Below are positions 20,408 through 34,800 of a stretch of 64,000 nucleotides of DNA, piece after piece. Under the pieces are notes generated by a model. It had not been told where the DNA came from, made no database searches, and saw nothing but the letters and a program-made list of their open reading frames with translations. Position 1 is the first letter of the stretch. Every line of letters starts with the position of its first letter. The translations under genes were made by a program, and so were the position numbers. This stretch comes from Phlegmacium glaucopus (Eukaryota; Basidiomycota; Agaricomycetes; Agaricales; Cortinariaceae): positions 248,001-312,000 of the forward strand of contig MU130533.1 in the NCBI GenBank assembly GCA_015039465.1, given 5' to 3'.

Positions 20408-23400
20408 ATGGATGTGGTGAGCAGTGTTCGTGACTGCCTGAAAAGATGGGCGAAAGGTGGCGATTCAGAATGGTGAGTTTGCTTGATTATGGTTCAATCC
20501 TTAGGATTCAGTATTCGTTCATTTATAGTCGCAACATCCTTATTGCACCACATTGTAATCCTGCAAATTCTAGTTGCTTGGACGTTTTGACTACTGCCTA
20601 CCATACGCTTATATATGCCACCCTCGTTACTTGGTCTCCGCCACACCCCCTCAGTCCGGCTGCTTTCGCAGACTTTGTTCAATCGGTACTTATTAACCTA
20701 CCATCCTCCTCGAACACGACTGCAAAATCACCTACGCATGCTACAATATTTGGGGACCATCTGGTTGATATGATTTGGTCCGTTGACACTGAATTGGACG
20801 AGCTATTGAATGAGGCCCGAGCTGCTTCTGCTGTCTCCGCAGATCAAAGTAAACTTTCAGCGAAGGATTTGGCAACGATAATTTCCAAAGCCAAAAAGGC
20901 TCAGCAAAATGCTGAGAGTGATAAACAACGCATTCAGGCTATTGTTAAAAAACTCTTGGTGCGCCCTCTCCTCTAGTCGTATACAATAATATGAATGCAC
21001 CCGCAGGAATTTGGGATCCTCAATCCCGACCACTGTCGGGAACGATTGGACTCTGCAGTTTTGGCAAGTGTAGGTCTCATTCCCGACAAAGCTTCTTTAG
21101 ACAAGAAAGAGATAAGAACAAGGACGGGTTTGTTGTGAGTCTTGCGATCGCTATCTTTAACTTCTCGCTGAAGGAGTGTACATTGAAAAGTTACAAGCAA
21201 AACAAATTCAACCTTCTTCGTGAACAGTCTGAAGGGTACAGTAAACTCACCGTGGAGTTAACGAGTAGCCTAGGACCTCCACACTCTGCTCTTACCGGTC
21301 GCCCAACAGAGTCAAATTCTGTCATCGAGGACCGAGCTCGACCCGTCTGGGAGAAAGTCATAAGTCTTATTGGCTACTTTGACTTGGACCCAAATAGAGC
21401 CCTTGACATTATTCTGGATATTCTTTCACAACACCTCACCACACATTATTCGTTTTTCCTCGCGCTTCTTTCTTTCTCTCCATGGTCCGGCTCATACCGG
21501 CGTGCGTCTCCAGAGGATGACGCTGCCAGCATAAAAATCGATGTTCCTACGGGGGCTTTCAGGGGCAAGAGTCTCGATGCAGTGCTTACTTTGGCGGAAT
21601 CAAACTCAATGCCTTCTGATGCAACCACAAGAAAAGCTGGCGCACGAGTTCTGGCACAGGTTCTAGGATTCAAGTTCAACTACTACCAGGTTCGTTTTCA
21701 TACCGCTCATACGCCACTCTAAGGCTCATGTATGGCTATCTTAAAGACTCCAGACCTGTGCGATGCTGTGCCCCGAAACCTTTACCTTACCGCGGCAATC
21801 TTGATACGAGCAGGATTTGTCACCCTAGAAGATCTTTATCCTCATGTAAGAACGCTGTTTTTTTATATCGATGACATTGACTAACATCATCTAGCTGTCT
21901 CCCAACGACGAAGATATGGATAACGGCCGAAAGGAATACATGGCAAATGTTCAATCAAGGATAGCTGGCGCTAAGAACAGCATGCTGGCTATGGCTGCCC
22001 CTTTAGAATCATCTCCGTCATCTTCGCAAGCGAAGTCGAAGGCACATGGCCCCGTCGAAGTGAAGAAAATTGAGTCTAAGGACACCAATCAGAAAGTTGG
22101 ACTTTTAACTGCTTTATTGGCTGTTGGAGCTGTAAAGCCTGCAATCTCCATTATGTCAAAGTATCCATGGCTCGTTGATGCCCACCCAGAGATTGCTGAC
22201 CTCATGATACGCATCATGAAGGTCTCTATCTCGCATCTATATGAATCTATTCTGATCACTAAGGAGCGCAACCCCAGCTTTACCTATCCGAGGGCACGTT
22301 ATGGCTCGTCGGGTGTCGCGTACCCCAGCCCCCGAAAACCGATCCTAACTCTTTGTGCACCTACACCTCCCAGTACAAGTACAAATGATTTCATCTTCTT
22401 CTTTCCTGATTGGGCGGACCGAATACCAATCAGCATGACTTTAGACGACTTGGAGGATGTCATCGAACCCCTGATGCGTTTTGTTGGTCTCCATGTGTCG
22501 CGTGATCCACTCTTCTTAACAAAATTCCTGCGCCTAGGGCGCCTACACCTGCAATCAACAATGCCTATTGACCCTATCACGAAGAAGCCAACGGGCGAGC
22601 CTGACCCTGAAAACCCAATTCGCTTGTTTTGGTTCAAGATTTTGCGCATGTATCTCCTGCCTGCCCTCCCTCTCATTCGTGGGAACGCGGTCTGTACCGT
22701 GGAAGTTTGGAATATCATTCGACAGTACGAGACTACAGCGCGCTGGAGATTATATGGCGAATGGAAGACCACGATCTACAAGTCTCACCCCGAGCTACGC
22801 ATTCGCGAAGTTCAAGCTGATCGGGAGTCGAAAGGAATTCTTCGTCGTCTTGCCCACAATACCATCGATTCTCTTTCAGGAACAGTGGCCAAGTTGGCTC
22901 ACTCCAACCCCTGTATCCTGTTCACCAATGCAGTGAATCAGATTATGGCCTATGACAACCTAGCAAATGTTGTTATCCAGGCCTTGAGATATGTAACAAA
23001 CATGGGCTTCGATGTTCTGGTGTTTATCATTCTTGGGGCTTTGGCAAACCCGGACAAAGAGCGCGTCAAGGATGACGGCGTCAATACGTCAGATTGGTTG
23101 CAAAGTGTGTTGTTCTCCTTCCTTTTACCTCAATATCCTCCTGACCAGCTATTAGGTCTTGCCGCTTTTACCGGAATGCTTTTCCGAAGGTACAGCGCTG
23201 ACTTGACACCAGTCCTCAAGTATATTGTTCACCAACTGCACAATGGACAGACTACTGAGATAATTGTTCTTCGTGAACTGATATGGAAGATGGCAGGGAT
23301 CCAGCCTTTACCCAGCTTATCTGAAGCTCAGATGGCTGCAATGGCGGGCGGTCCTGCCCTTCGCATTGAGGCAATCGCTTCTTCCCATCGTGGAGCCCGT

Positions 23401-26400
23401 CTCGATCCGGGGGATGCTGTTCTGAAAGGCCCTCAAAGGCTCGGAAAGGGCCTATTGGAATCGTCATTAGCATTGCCACTCCTTATTCAGGTTGCCCAAC
23501 AGCGACAAGCCTGTGTTTATAAGGCTCCTAACACACATCTTAAATCTCTAGCAGGCCTTTACGATGCAGTGAGTGTCATCTAATTATTTTGAATCCTAAA
23601 CTAACTGATATGTCATTGAGACTCACGGTGTATTATTGCAATATTTGGAGTTGTTGACATCTCCATCTGTTGTGACTCCTCGAGACTATGCCGACAAAGT
23701 TCTCCCTTCCCTAGCGGAACTTGGTCAAGAATATGGAATTTGCGCCCCGATTTGTATGCAAATACTACGGCCTGTCCTTCATGCCTCCCTACTTGTCTGT
23801 ACATTTTCGAGCTACAAGGATAACGCTCAACGGATTTTATAGACCTCCGCACTTGCTATGCAAGAGCAAGAACGTATCGCCAATGAAGAAGCCGAAAAGC
23901 GATTGAAAGCTGCCCTTACAGCAAAGCGAGAACCAGGGGCAACAGCGTCTCGAGTGGCATCACCTGCAGTGGGAAATTCAGCAACTCCCGAATTGGCCGA
24001 GCCAAAATCCTCATCTGCCGACGAGGTAGAACCGTCAATGGATGTTGACCCGGTAGTGATACCGCCTCCGCCACCACAGAAAGACGACGTATGTTCTTTC
24101 AATTGTCTGTTCTTCGACTTTTCCTCATGAATTCCTTCCAGAGCATCTGGCTTCCGGAGCTTGCGGCCTTGTTTGAAGACGTCCGTAAGATTGCGCCTGG
24201 CAATGCCTATGATGTCATCGGGTAAGATTTTCATAAAAAAACGAACCCGTCCAGCAGTTAAAATTTGTAACTTTATAGTCCTGGTTTCTATCTGACATTC
24301 TGGCAACTATCCACTTACGACTTAATCCCCCCCGGTACGAAATACGATGAGGAGGGCGCCAAATTGAGGGCGCTTTCCCGTCAAGAAGATTCAAAATACA
24401 TTGCTGCAGATCGCTCCGCCGATCGTTCTAAACGTTTGACGGCCTCGTCGCATCGAACTCGCCGTGACCGCTACACCATGTTCGTCAACGTTCTCGCTCA
24501 AGAGTTCAAAGAGCAAACTATTTCTCGAGCATTCACAATTAAACGGTTGGCACGCGAAAAGCAGCACTGGTTTTCTCACTGTACGATTCCGTCTTGAATC
24601 GTAATTTTTTATGCTTATCACTCTATAGCGACCAAGTCGACACCCCTAATTATTTCAATCATCGAACATTGCATCCAACCACGGTGTCTTCTCTCACCTA
24701 TGGATGCTGATTTCTGTGCGCAATTTATTAAGGTGTTGCATACCCAGGGTACGCCTGGCTTTTATACCATCGGCTGCTATGACAAAGTATGTTATTTAAT
24801 ATCGCTCTAACGAATGCCCTTTTCATCCTTCCTTCAGCTATTGGGAGATCACGTCAAAGTTGTTCTTTTCAGTTGTAGCGAGTACGAAGCTCGTAATTAT
24901 GGTTGGTCATACCCCCATGTCAACCAATTGAATACACTTACATTCCCTCAAGGTCGATTCCTGTTAGGCGTACTCAGGGATGTCCTGACCTGGCACTTGG
25001 ACGAGTCTACCTACTTTCAAGACAGTCGTACAAAGGTTGGCGGAAAGACGATCTTCTATCCTGGCCTCCAAAAGAACTTTTCAAATAAGACAGTGTCCCA
25101 AGATGGTTTGTTAGACTGGCCTGCATTCCAGCGAGTGATGCGTAAGTGGCATAGAAAGCTGGCAAAGGTATGTGTTATCTCATAGCTAAATTTTTTCTTC
25201 CATGTGATTGTCGCTTGTCTCCTCCTAGTGCTTTATCGACTGCATACAAACTGGGGAATTCATGCATGTATACAATGCTATCGTAGTTTTGAAAGAGATC
25301 CTCGATGTCTTTCCACTTTCGTCAGTTCTTGACGTAGGGTCTAGCATTGATGCTGCCATGGATCGCTTTATAGAGACTGAGGAACGCGGCGATCTCAAAA
25401 TTCTTGCACGATCGTGAGTGTTATTCTCATTTCCGCCTGCGTAAGTCCAAGTAACCCATGGTTTAGTTATTCCGCGAGTTTGAAAAGAAAAGAAGCAGAT
25501 TGGGCGACACCCAAAGCACTCTCCCACGTACGTCGTACACTTATCCCACATATTGGAATGTGTTGAGCATTGTCGTGTTTCTAGCTTAATGGAGCCGCTT
25601 CCCCAAGACCCTCCCAGTCAACAAGTAGTCCCGCACCAGAGAAATCACGTAATGGCCCATTGCCAACTGGTCCTAGTTCTCAGTCAATATCTTCCAGTGA
25701 CAGTAGGCGCAATGTTCCTCAACCCTCCTTGTCAACCCCTTCTGCACCTCGTGCCCAAATTTCAAGCAACAGTGTCCCAGCTCAAGAGGAAAAATCAAAT
25801 TCCACGATCAGCTCAACTAAATTGGCCATGGAAAGGTAAGCATGATATATGTACAGTATTACATTTAACCATGTTACTTAAATTTGAAACAGTATACCGA
25901 GGCCTGAAGTTGTCAAAAGAGTACGGACAGATCCAAAAGCTTTAGATTTAGCGAAGCTAGCTCAGGACACCAGTAACTCGATCAAGTCGGACGCCATCTC
26001 AATCAATGATCGTAGGACTGCCGAACTGCAAGCAGACGCTTCTAACAATACTGCAGATATCGCTATGCGTCATCATGCCCGTGATCCTCCAAATGCTGTT
26101 CACCTCAATGGTCAATCAGCGAAGGAACAACCAGATGGCTCGCGCTACTACCGCCCTGGTGATGAGAAGCTAAGTCCTGTTATGCCTCCGCCAGCAGTTC
26201 CTAGTCAGACGGCATCAGCCCAAGAACTCAGAGAAACTGCGAGGCAGTCTATGAGTAAGGAAAAGTCAGAGACTCGGAGCCAGACTGCTTCTGCTGCCCC
26301 TTCTCCCCGGCTTCGGTCCTCTTCCCCCCCAAGCCGTCCTGGGACCAGGAATGCGAGCAACGAAAGTCGCACAAGTGGCGGGAAGTCACGTTCAGACCCA

Positions 26401-27706
26401 GGAAATAATGAGCGAGGCTCTGACGATCGTCGGACGGAACGCGAAGGCAGACAAGAGGCACGAGAAAATACGGTGACTGTTTCGCGTCGCGATAGTTTGA
26501 CGCATACTCGTACCGAACGAAGTATGAGAGAACGTACCTCAGGGCGTGAAGGCGAGAAGGACAGAGACGGTGATCGTGAGAAAGACCGTGGTCGGGACAG
26601 GGCCAATGAGAGAGACAGAGAGAAGGAAAGGGATCGTGATAGGGACAGAGATAGGGACAGAGATAGGGACCGTGACCGTGACCGCCATCGTCGTGATGAC
26701 AAGGACCGCGAGAGAGACAGGAAAGATCGCGAGGGTGCTTCTGCTCGCAGTCAGGTCGGAACCAGTGCAATAGTTTCGCATGATGATCGTGGTCTCCCCA
26801 CTCGCCCCGATATTCCACGCCATCGCAATGCTCCTCAGACCGTTGACGATAGCCTTGGCAAGCGGAGACGACCCGCAGATGATGATGTATGTCCGTTGAA
26901 TTTCTCGCAGCAGTATGAGCTGACCAAAAGGCAGCCTGAACGAGGATCAAAACGGAGCTCCCGCAAAGATAGCCATCGAGACGAACGTGGTCGTCGAGCC
27001 ACCGAGAAGGAGAGCTATGATCGGACCCGCGATGCAGATCGGCGACGCAAGGACCGTGATCCTCTCGACAATGAAAATCGTGGGACGTCCTCTGATAAGG
27101 TAAGAAACTATCTGAGATTGCAGTGCTTCTCTTCTCACTCTTGCCTCCGCAGCCTACTGAAAAGAGGCCTCCTGAGGCTCCATCTTCCGCCAAGGCCACT
27201 CCTTCTGGTCCACGAGCTATGACTATTAGCGACACCTCTAGAGCAAAGGTCGAACCAATGAATGCCAGAGATCGTCATCGCGACATTCACCCATCACAGA
27301 CTAAGGTTTCACCAGTATCGGGTGGCGCTGGATCTTCTCATCCAGAAGGCTTAACGGCCAACCTTGGAAGCCTCCGCTCTCGCATTGGAGAGAAAGAAGC
27401 GCCTCCATCAAGTTCTTACAGAGGCGAGAGCTCTCGAAATGACGATGATCGTGAAAGTAGCAGGAAGCGAACAGCCTCTGGTAAGTCAAAGTTTGCTAAC
27501 TTAGTACCTATCTAGATCTGACCTGATTCGTAGATCGTGACAATGACCCGACTCCCGGCGCAAGTGAATCGACTTCACAAACTCCAAAAAGACCGCGTTT
27601 AAGTGGCACCCGTGGACGTCCACCAGCAAACACACATGCAATAGCAAAAAAATTATTGCCCATTGACCCCTCTGCTGGTGATAAGAACCAGCGGAGGCAG
27701 GATTGA
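20408..27706 (+). CDS. THO2: THO complex subunit 2
   Basis: Largest subunit of the THO/TREX complex, which couples transcription to mRNA export in the nucleus. The gene has a dozen or more introns and encodes roughly 2,100 residues. Recognised blocks in order: the N-terminal helical region (MDVVSSVRDCLKRWAKGGD), KFNLLREQSEGYSKL, FFLALLSFSPW, the long exon 21,898-23,570 (IADLMIRIMKVSIS, LMRFVGLHVSRDPLFLTK, NAVCTVEVWNIIRQYE, ARWRLYGEWK), the conserved Tho2 domain (WLPELAALFEDVRKIAPG, SSHRTRRDRYTMFVNVLAQE, PMDADFCAQFIKVLHTQGTP) and a disordered Arg/Asp/Glu/Lys-rich tail (26,400-27,100). The tail ends in RPRLSGTRGRPP before TGA at 27704. Several introns use distant acceptors; for example the one before FYKQNKF ends at GAAAAG. 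The spliced C-terminus is firm. Confidence 0.93.
26625..26690 (+). repeat. Degenerate AGGGAC(A/C)GAGAT repeat coding Arg-Asp dipeptides
   Basis: A short tandem repeat of about 12 bases (GATAGGGACAGA) inside the THO2 tail codes for alternating Arg and Asp. Such RD/RE repeats are common in THO2 and splicing proteins. Replication slippage may vary its length between strains. Confidence 0.7.
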
Positions 27707-27858
27707 CAAGTTTGGCATTGTATTGTATGCCTATTTAAATATATCCAGACTCCGGCCCCATATTTTTAAACTTCCTCCTGGGTTGGCTCCAAGGTTAATG
27801 AGTAATAAAAAAAAGTGGTAGATGGGCAAGTTGAATTGACCTGTGCTAGTTAGGGGTA

Positions 27859-28812
27859 TTAACGTTTCATGAGTGTAAGAAATTCTTCTCGAGTTTTTTG
27901 CTGCGTCCGGAAGCAGCCCAGCATGCAGGATGTGACTGTCATGGATCCTGGCTTTTGCACGCCGCGCATAGTCATGCATAGATGCGTGGCCTCCATGACC
28001 ACGGCTACACCTCGAGGCTTGATAGCCTCTTGCACAGCTATTGCTATTTGTTTTGTGAGGCGTTCTTGCACCTGGAGACGACGGCTAAATGTTTCGGCAA
28101 TTCTTGCCAACTTGGATAATCCAAGGACAAGTTGGTTTGGGATATAAGCGATCGCGATCTTATTTGACGTCAGTATTTGCCATCAGGAAGACAAAATGTC
28201 GTATACCTTTCCCGTAAAGGGCACCAAGTGATGTTCACACAAACTCGAGATATCGATATCTCGGACAAGAACCATTTCATCATGATCCTCCGCAAAAACA
28301 GCATCATTGATAACGTCTATAGATAACATCAGCAATGTTGGATTTTTGAAGAAAGACGGTCAGGATCACCTGCTAAACGCTCCTCGTAGCCCCTTGTCAT
28401 CCACATAATGGCCTGTGCATAACGTTCCGGTGTCCGGAGCAGACCTTCACGATCTGGATCCTCGCCAATACAATCAAGGATCGTGCGAACGGCACATATC
28501 ATTTTCTTCTCTCGAGCCGCTTTTTCTTCGGCGCTTGCGTTCAGGCGAGAGACTGTTGACTTGGCTTCGCCGTAAATGAGTATTGTGGTTGCAACATAGT
28601 AAGTGAGGGAACACACCTGGCCAACCAAGGCCATTCGGGTCGGGAACTAACTCGTGAGAGTTGGGAGTGCCAGATGGTGGATTAAAAGGAGTGGAAATGC
28701 CGGACTTGCGAAAGCCATAGCCATCTCTTGATATCGGACATCTCTGTTCATCGGTTTGAGAGTCTTTGTCGATAGATTGGAGCCGGCTAAGACTTTCTGA
28801 TAGTAGATCCAT
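27859..28812 (-). CDS. FOL2: GTP cyclohydrolase I
   Basis: First enzyme of folate and tetrahydropterin synthesis: GTP to 7,8-dihydroneopterin triphosphate plus formate. Four exons on the minus strand. A disordered N-terminal extension of about 65 residues precedes the catalytic domain, which begins [31 protein letters not shown]. Zinc and substrate residues are present: [14 protein letters not shown] (Cys and His ligands), [27 protein letters not shown] and TSCMLGCF (second zinc Cys). The last intron falls just after FTGK. The stop is TAA at 27861-27859. The 5' exon starts at the first ATG. It is convergent with THO2, 152 bp apart. Confidence 0.96.
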
Positions 28813-29111
28813 CGCTGCTGCTGATAAAAATAATAATTATTAAAATATTACATACAACCGACAGTGGCTGTGAGTCGGTCCTTCGGCCATGTAATCCTGA
28901 TTTGGATATCTGAACAAAACTTTCGCGCTGTCTCCTCTGGGTCACTTCTACCAAATACGCAATGTCTGTACAGCATGACCCCCCTTGTTCGTTCTTTCCC
29001 AACCTCCGGTTCTCATATATATATCATCACACACCCTCCTTAGACGTCTTTTGGAAGGTTGGGAGCCAGAGTCCGGAATCCTTCATTGTCATATAAACTC
29101 TCTCACTTCAA

Positions 29112-31764
29112 ATGAAATTTCACCGCTCCAACATGCGCCGTTGCGCAATTCCTCGCAGGCTTATGTTTCCTGTCGACTTCCAATTACCTCGTTCCTCTTC
29201 GACTACCAAACCTGACCCTCCAAATCCACAAAATGTCTATGATGCTTGGTTAACTTCGAGAGAAATGCCAGGGAAAAATGCTGTATATCTTGTCCCAGGT
29301 GCCCCCAGGGCGTTGACTCTTCAAAATGCTTGGTTGGCCCTCTTTGTCTGTCAAACGTGCACTCTCGACTTTGTCCGTTTCGTTTCTAGCACTCTATCGA
29401 AAAAGAAATTGACCATTTTCCTTGTAGTTCAAAGTCATCTGGATACTCAATCCTCTAAGGACAACTCTAATGATGGCATTGAACATTATTCGAAGCCTTT
29501 TCCCAGCTTTTCGAGGATATTCTCAGGTTTGTCACAAGCCCTATAACCTAATAATGGCTCAGTGTTCATGGTCTATATCAGGCTTTGATAATTGACGAGG
29601 TCCGCAATTCTATCAGACAATACTTATGGTTTCCAATGATTACTCCTATAAAAATAGCTTCAATCTCTGATAGCATCAAGGAATTTCACCTGGACCCGTC
29701 TGTTGTATCTCATTTCAACAGAGGTCTTCCGACGCATTATTGAAGGTGGCTTAGACTCGTTTGCGTAAGCTTTCTTCCTTTCTTCGAAGAGGAGTTATAC
29801 CTGATACCGAAAGTAGCACTTCAAATGAAAACATCGTGACAGGGTCGGCACGCTTTTTTGTCGAGTACAAGCAAATGGAACAGAGAGTGAAACTCGATGT
29901 GCCCACTTTAGCTGACCCCGTTGTCCGATCCCTTCTTCAAGAATCAGACCTCTTTGTCCGTTCCTTCTCAGGCGGCGGTTTTGGTCTTCTGTCTCCTCTG
30001 GATTTTATCCGAGTTTTTTCGCTCCTCACTGAAATTGCGTCGCATGCTTACCTTATCATATCGCTTACCCGTGGAGTGTCCCATCTTGGAATACTTGTCT
30101 TGTCAATATTATCCACCATGCTGCCGCTCTTTCTCTCTTGGTTTAGTTACTCACATGAGCAAATGGACGCTCCGGCAAGCGCAAAGGAAGTGCGTGCCGC
30201 AGACCGACAGGAGCGGCTACGCAATCTAGCGTACAGTGATGCTCACCGTCCTGAAATAGCACTGTTTGGCTTAGGTGACTGGATCCTAAAGTCTTGGTCA
30301 AATGCTAGAAAAATATCTATTGCGTCCGAGCAACCATCGTATGCACGGAATACATCGATTGTCGACCAGTTCAATCTTGCAGAGCTGGTGTGCGCAATCC
30401 AGAATGTGAGTTCCACACGCTTCTCCCCCGTTTTCGAGTTATTAACCATTTTTCAGCTTCCTTTGCTGCTGCTCTCGCAAAATGCATCTACTTCTCTGGG
30501 ACCATTGACCGTTTACCGTTCCTCGATTCAAAGCATGGTCTACGCTTTCGGGAATTTAGTCACTACTACCAAGATGGCTTTTCAGGGTATTTTCCTAATG
30601 GCAGCGTTTACGGCGAGCATGAAGATAAAACCACAACTGAACCCCAAACACGAGGAAACTCTGCCGTATTCTTCTGTCAATGGAGGTGCGAGCATCGATG
30701 CGAGGTCTGTACGTACTAAAATAGAGATTTGTTATAAGCTGACCTGTTTCAGGGGATTATCGTACACCTACCCAGGCTGCTCAGAACCTGCGTTGAAAGA
30801 CGTAAATTTTTCTCTTCAGGCAGGAGAAACCCTTGCTGTCGTTGGTTACAATGGCTCAGGTAATTATTTGTTTACTGCGGTTATGCTGCTTCTTACTAGG
30901 AAGACAGGCAAATCTACTCTTGCGAGAATCTTGCTTCGCATCGTGGATCATGACAAAGGAACTTTCCTCGTTAATGGTGTTGATGTTCGACGCTACAACC
31001 CTGCGGAATACCACCGTCATCTCAGTGCCGTGTTCCAAGGCTTCTCTAAGTTCAGTACCACAGTGAAGGAGAACGTCGGGCTTGGCAACGTCGAAAAGAT
31101 TGGATATCGGCCAGCTATTGAGACTGCTATCCATCTAGCGGAAGCCGACACCCTCGTGGAATCATTACCAAACGGTATTAAAACCATGCTGGAAACTCCC
31201 GGATTTGAGGCGTTGTCCTACCCTGGCATGATGGGCTGTGGTAACTCCCCACAACGACATGGTCTCTCAGGGGGCGAGGTATTTTTTTTAATTCATATCG
31301 AAGGTCATTCAATATCATTTAACATCTCGGTGTCTATTAGTGGCAACGAATAGCCCTTGCACGAGCATTTATGAGGGCAGCTGAACCGGGTGTCGATCTG
31401 CTCCTATTTGACGAACCAGTGAGTCCCCTCTATTTTACTTAGTCACTCACCAAATTCACCTGTGTTCAGACATCTGCTCTTGATGCGCACGCACAAAACA
31501 AGATATTCGATACCTTGGCCAAAATCTCACGGACTTCATCAGGCGAAAGACGGAAGACCGTTATATTCATTACTCATCGCCTTTCCACTGCCCGGCGTGC
31601 GGACAAGGTGGCTATGATGGAGAACGGAGTAAGTTTTTGATTGTTGACATTTATGATAGCGGCTGACATGAATTTGATCGAAGACAATATCTGAGTTTGG
31701 AACACACGATGAGCTCATCAAGAAGAACGGGTCCTACGCATCCCTTTACCATGCATCAATCTAG
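29112..31764 (+). CDS. ABC transporter half-molecule (membrane domain + ATPase)
   Basis: Probably an ATP-driven membrane exporter of the half-transporter type widespread in mushrooms; substrate unknown. Spliced N-terminal exons read LRTTLMMALNIIRSLFPAF and NFTWTRLLYLISTEVFRRI, then STSNENIVTGSARFFVEYKQ, a hydrophobic stretch (residues about 230-270) and one nucleotide-binding domain. The Walker A (GYNGSGKST) is interrupted by an intron after GS. The signature LSGGEWQRIALARA is also split by an intron. Walker B is LLLFDEPTSALD, with the switch His in FITHRLST. One short membrane domain is visible, so it should act as a dimer. The first ATG and first two introns are the least certain. Confidence 0.85.
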
Positions 31765-31882
31765 AAAACCTTACATAAAAGGTTGGTGTTCATAGAATAA
31801 CCCTTTGTATTGTATGTAATTCATAAGTATAGTTTACAATCGGCCGATAGCTTTAGAGTAATGAATTAGTTAGAGTGTACTT

Positions 31883-34800
31883 TTATGCCACCTCTCGGAT
31901 CGAATAATCCACAAAGGAGACGACTCCATCATGGACAGAAGCATCAACCAAACTCGAGTCACCATCGGATGTAACACTGACATTTCCTTGTACCAACTTC
32001 TCAGAAGTTCCATGTACCCCGACAAGGAGCTCAACACTACGTATGCCATCGACTAACGATGGTACTGCAACCTGAACTAGACTGTTAGTTCATTGTCGAC
32101 TCATACGAAACATCAACGTGATCGCACCAATAGATCAGCGTCGACAAATATTCCGAGCAAATTATTTGCCTTAGCAAACTCAACTGCAGCCCCGACACTG
32201 GAAACCCCTTGAAGATTGCTGCCTGAACCCCAAGCCGTAGGACTTGGAAGGTGAAGACCATCCTTCCCACATATACAACCAAAGAACACAGGATCTGAAA
32301 GGACATGAATGACCAAAAGGCCACAAAGGATCACAAATACATACAGTTAGGTTGTTTCCAATTTAGTGCCGAACACACATCGGTCGAGAAAGATATAAAT
32401 GTTACTTTCCGTCTTGTATCGGGAGTTTCGAGTAGGTCCGAGACGTTGAAGATTGTTTGTAGCACCGAGTCCACAAAACGATTTAGATCAAGTCGCCTTA
32501 TAGATAACGATGCTCTTGTTGTTTGTGAAGGGTACGCTAGATCGAAGGCTGTGTTGATGTCAAGCGGAAGCACCTGAGACCAGAAGTAGGTAAAAATTCC
32601 CTTTCTCTCGGAAGATATGGAGTATGGAAGAATATGGGATATCTACCTTCAAAAGTTTGTCCAAGGAAATCATTGATCGAGACACCGATCGAGCCCAGTC
32701 GCCCACTGTGTTGCCTGCAACAACTTCATTCCTGCCAAGTCTTTCAGCCAGAGCCTCGAATTGAGCCAGGGTAACATCGGCAACCCCAAGTTCAAATTCG
32801 ATTCCTGGCAATAACCAGTCAAAGTAGACTACTGGATGGAGATCACGAGTAACTTGTATAACGACATAAAGGTAGTTTCCCTGGAGAGACGAGATCATAA
32901 GGGTTTGACGCCCGCCTTTACCAGCAGCATATGCAGGAGAAGACAAAACTGAGCCAATGTGATTCGGGCGACGGGGTGTCCGGGGAAGCGTCAGTTGTGT
33001 TGATTGACTCTTTGATGTGGCCGTGGACTTCCAATATGTCTCTAGGTCGCCTCCAACTTCAAGCGTAACGCCTTTGAAAGATGTGACGATGGTGACTTCA
33101 AAATCAACCTTTAAGCAAGTCAGAAAAAAGTATTTGATACCAAAATTAATAAAAAGGGCTTGCCTCTCCGATTACATGCAAACGACTGTCAAGAATGGGC
33201 AAGGTAAAAGACTGATTGTTCATAATGTTATTGAACATCGCAGGCAAGGCGACAGCACGTCCGATCTTTTTTGTCCCAAAGTTCGGATACACAGAAAATT
33301 CAAGGACCATAATATCAAGGGACGGTGTCTGAAAAGAGAAGGATCCTTCGTCTCCTCGTTGGGGAAGAGATACAGTGTATGGAGCAGAATTGACTTGCGG
33401 ACCAGCCGTTATCACCAGTTTCAGAGGCTTCGTTGCAAGCATATATTCATCTTTGAAGAAAGGACTGATCAGTCGGTGATGGATGCGAACGCCGGTGCGT
33501 TTCGTTGCTGAATAACCAACACACACTTGCACCAGATGTGTGTTTACGAGATAATTGTGACCATAAACCCGATGAGGCATGATGGGTGGCGGTAGAGAGA
33601 GGGAAGGTATTTGATCGATTTCGGAATCACTCGGTGTGCCTCTGTCCGATATAGGCGACCTGCTGGACTTGGTGGGTATGTTATGAGTGCCTGGTAAGTT
33701 CCGCGCCGCGTCTAACAATATTGTTAAACAACCTTGATGGCCATACCACGCCGCGTAATGGGAAGCGCAGTGACCCAATTCATCCCGAAAGGCGACCCGA
33801 CAACCGGCATCGACAAGAACGCGGACGCACTCTGCGTGACCATATCTTGACGCATGAAATAAGGGAGTCCACTCATCGTACTTATCTGGGGTGTCCCAGC
33901 CGTCTAGGTGAAGGAGTAAACGACAGACGTCTGTGTGTCCTTCTCGAGCTGCCAGATGCATAGGATATTCGCCGTTGGTGTTTGATAAGCATATTGCACC
34001 GTTTTCGAGAAGTAAGACGAGGACTTCGACGTGTCCTGCCTGAGCAGCAAGCGACAATGGATCGAAGTCACCTGTTGAAGTCGGGCATTGGGCAGGAACC
34101 TGTCCTGTCTCAAGAAGAGCACGAACGCATGCTACGCTCCCCTTCATCGTAGCATATACCAATGGGCTGTAGCTATCTTGATCCAGAACATTCGGCGAGG
34201 CATTCGCTGCGAGGAGTTGCTCACATACGGTAGGATGGCCTTTCATCGCTGCGTAATGAAGAGCAGTACGGCCGTATACGTCAGCTTTGTCGACCAGCAC
34301 ATTATCTTGTAGACATAGATCTACCATCCGTCGAGCACCAGCAATCGAGGCTTCATGTAGACACGCTCGTCCATTGATATCGTCGACGAAGTGGAAATCA
34401 AAAGGAGAATTGAGGTTAGCGAGAACAAGATCGGCAAGATCAGGTGGTGCTTCTATGATGACATTCCAGAGTATACGAATAACATTAGCGTTACCCCCCA
34501 TTTGCTGTGCAAGCAGGTGAGAGTATTGAACGCAATCTACAATGGCATTAGTATCTGATGTTGCAATTGCTTTATGGAAGTTGCTTTCAAGGTCACGAAA
34601 AGGACCTGGAGGCGGCGTGATCTCGGTCAAGATTTGTTGGGTGAATATATCATTTGCAGCGGGGCCTTCAAACTTGAGACCTGAGGACAGGTCTGTGATG
34701 TTAAGAAGGCAGGTTGCCACGGTATCAGCTAGTTCTGATATGAGCTAACAAATAACTGATCAGAACATCAGTTAACACGAAAACTTGCTACGAACCTGTC

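Noticed and set aside
26205..27235. Long antisense frames opposite the THO2 Arg/Asp-rich tail
   Set aside because: They arise from the low-complexity repeat on the other strand (Ser/Leu or Asp/His-rich) and THO2 clearly owns the sense strand.
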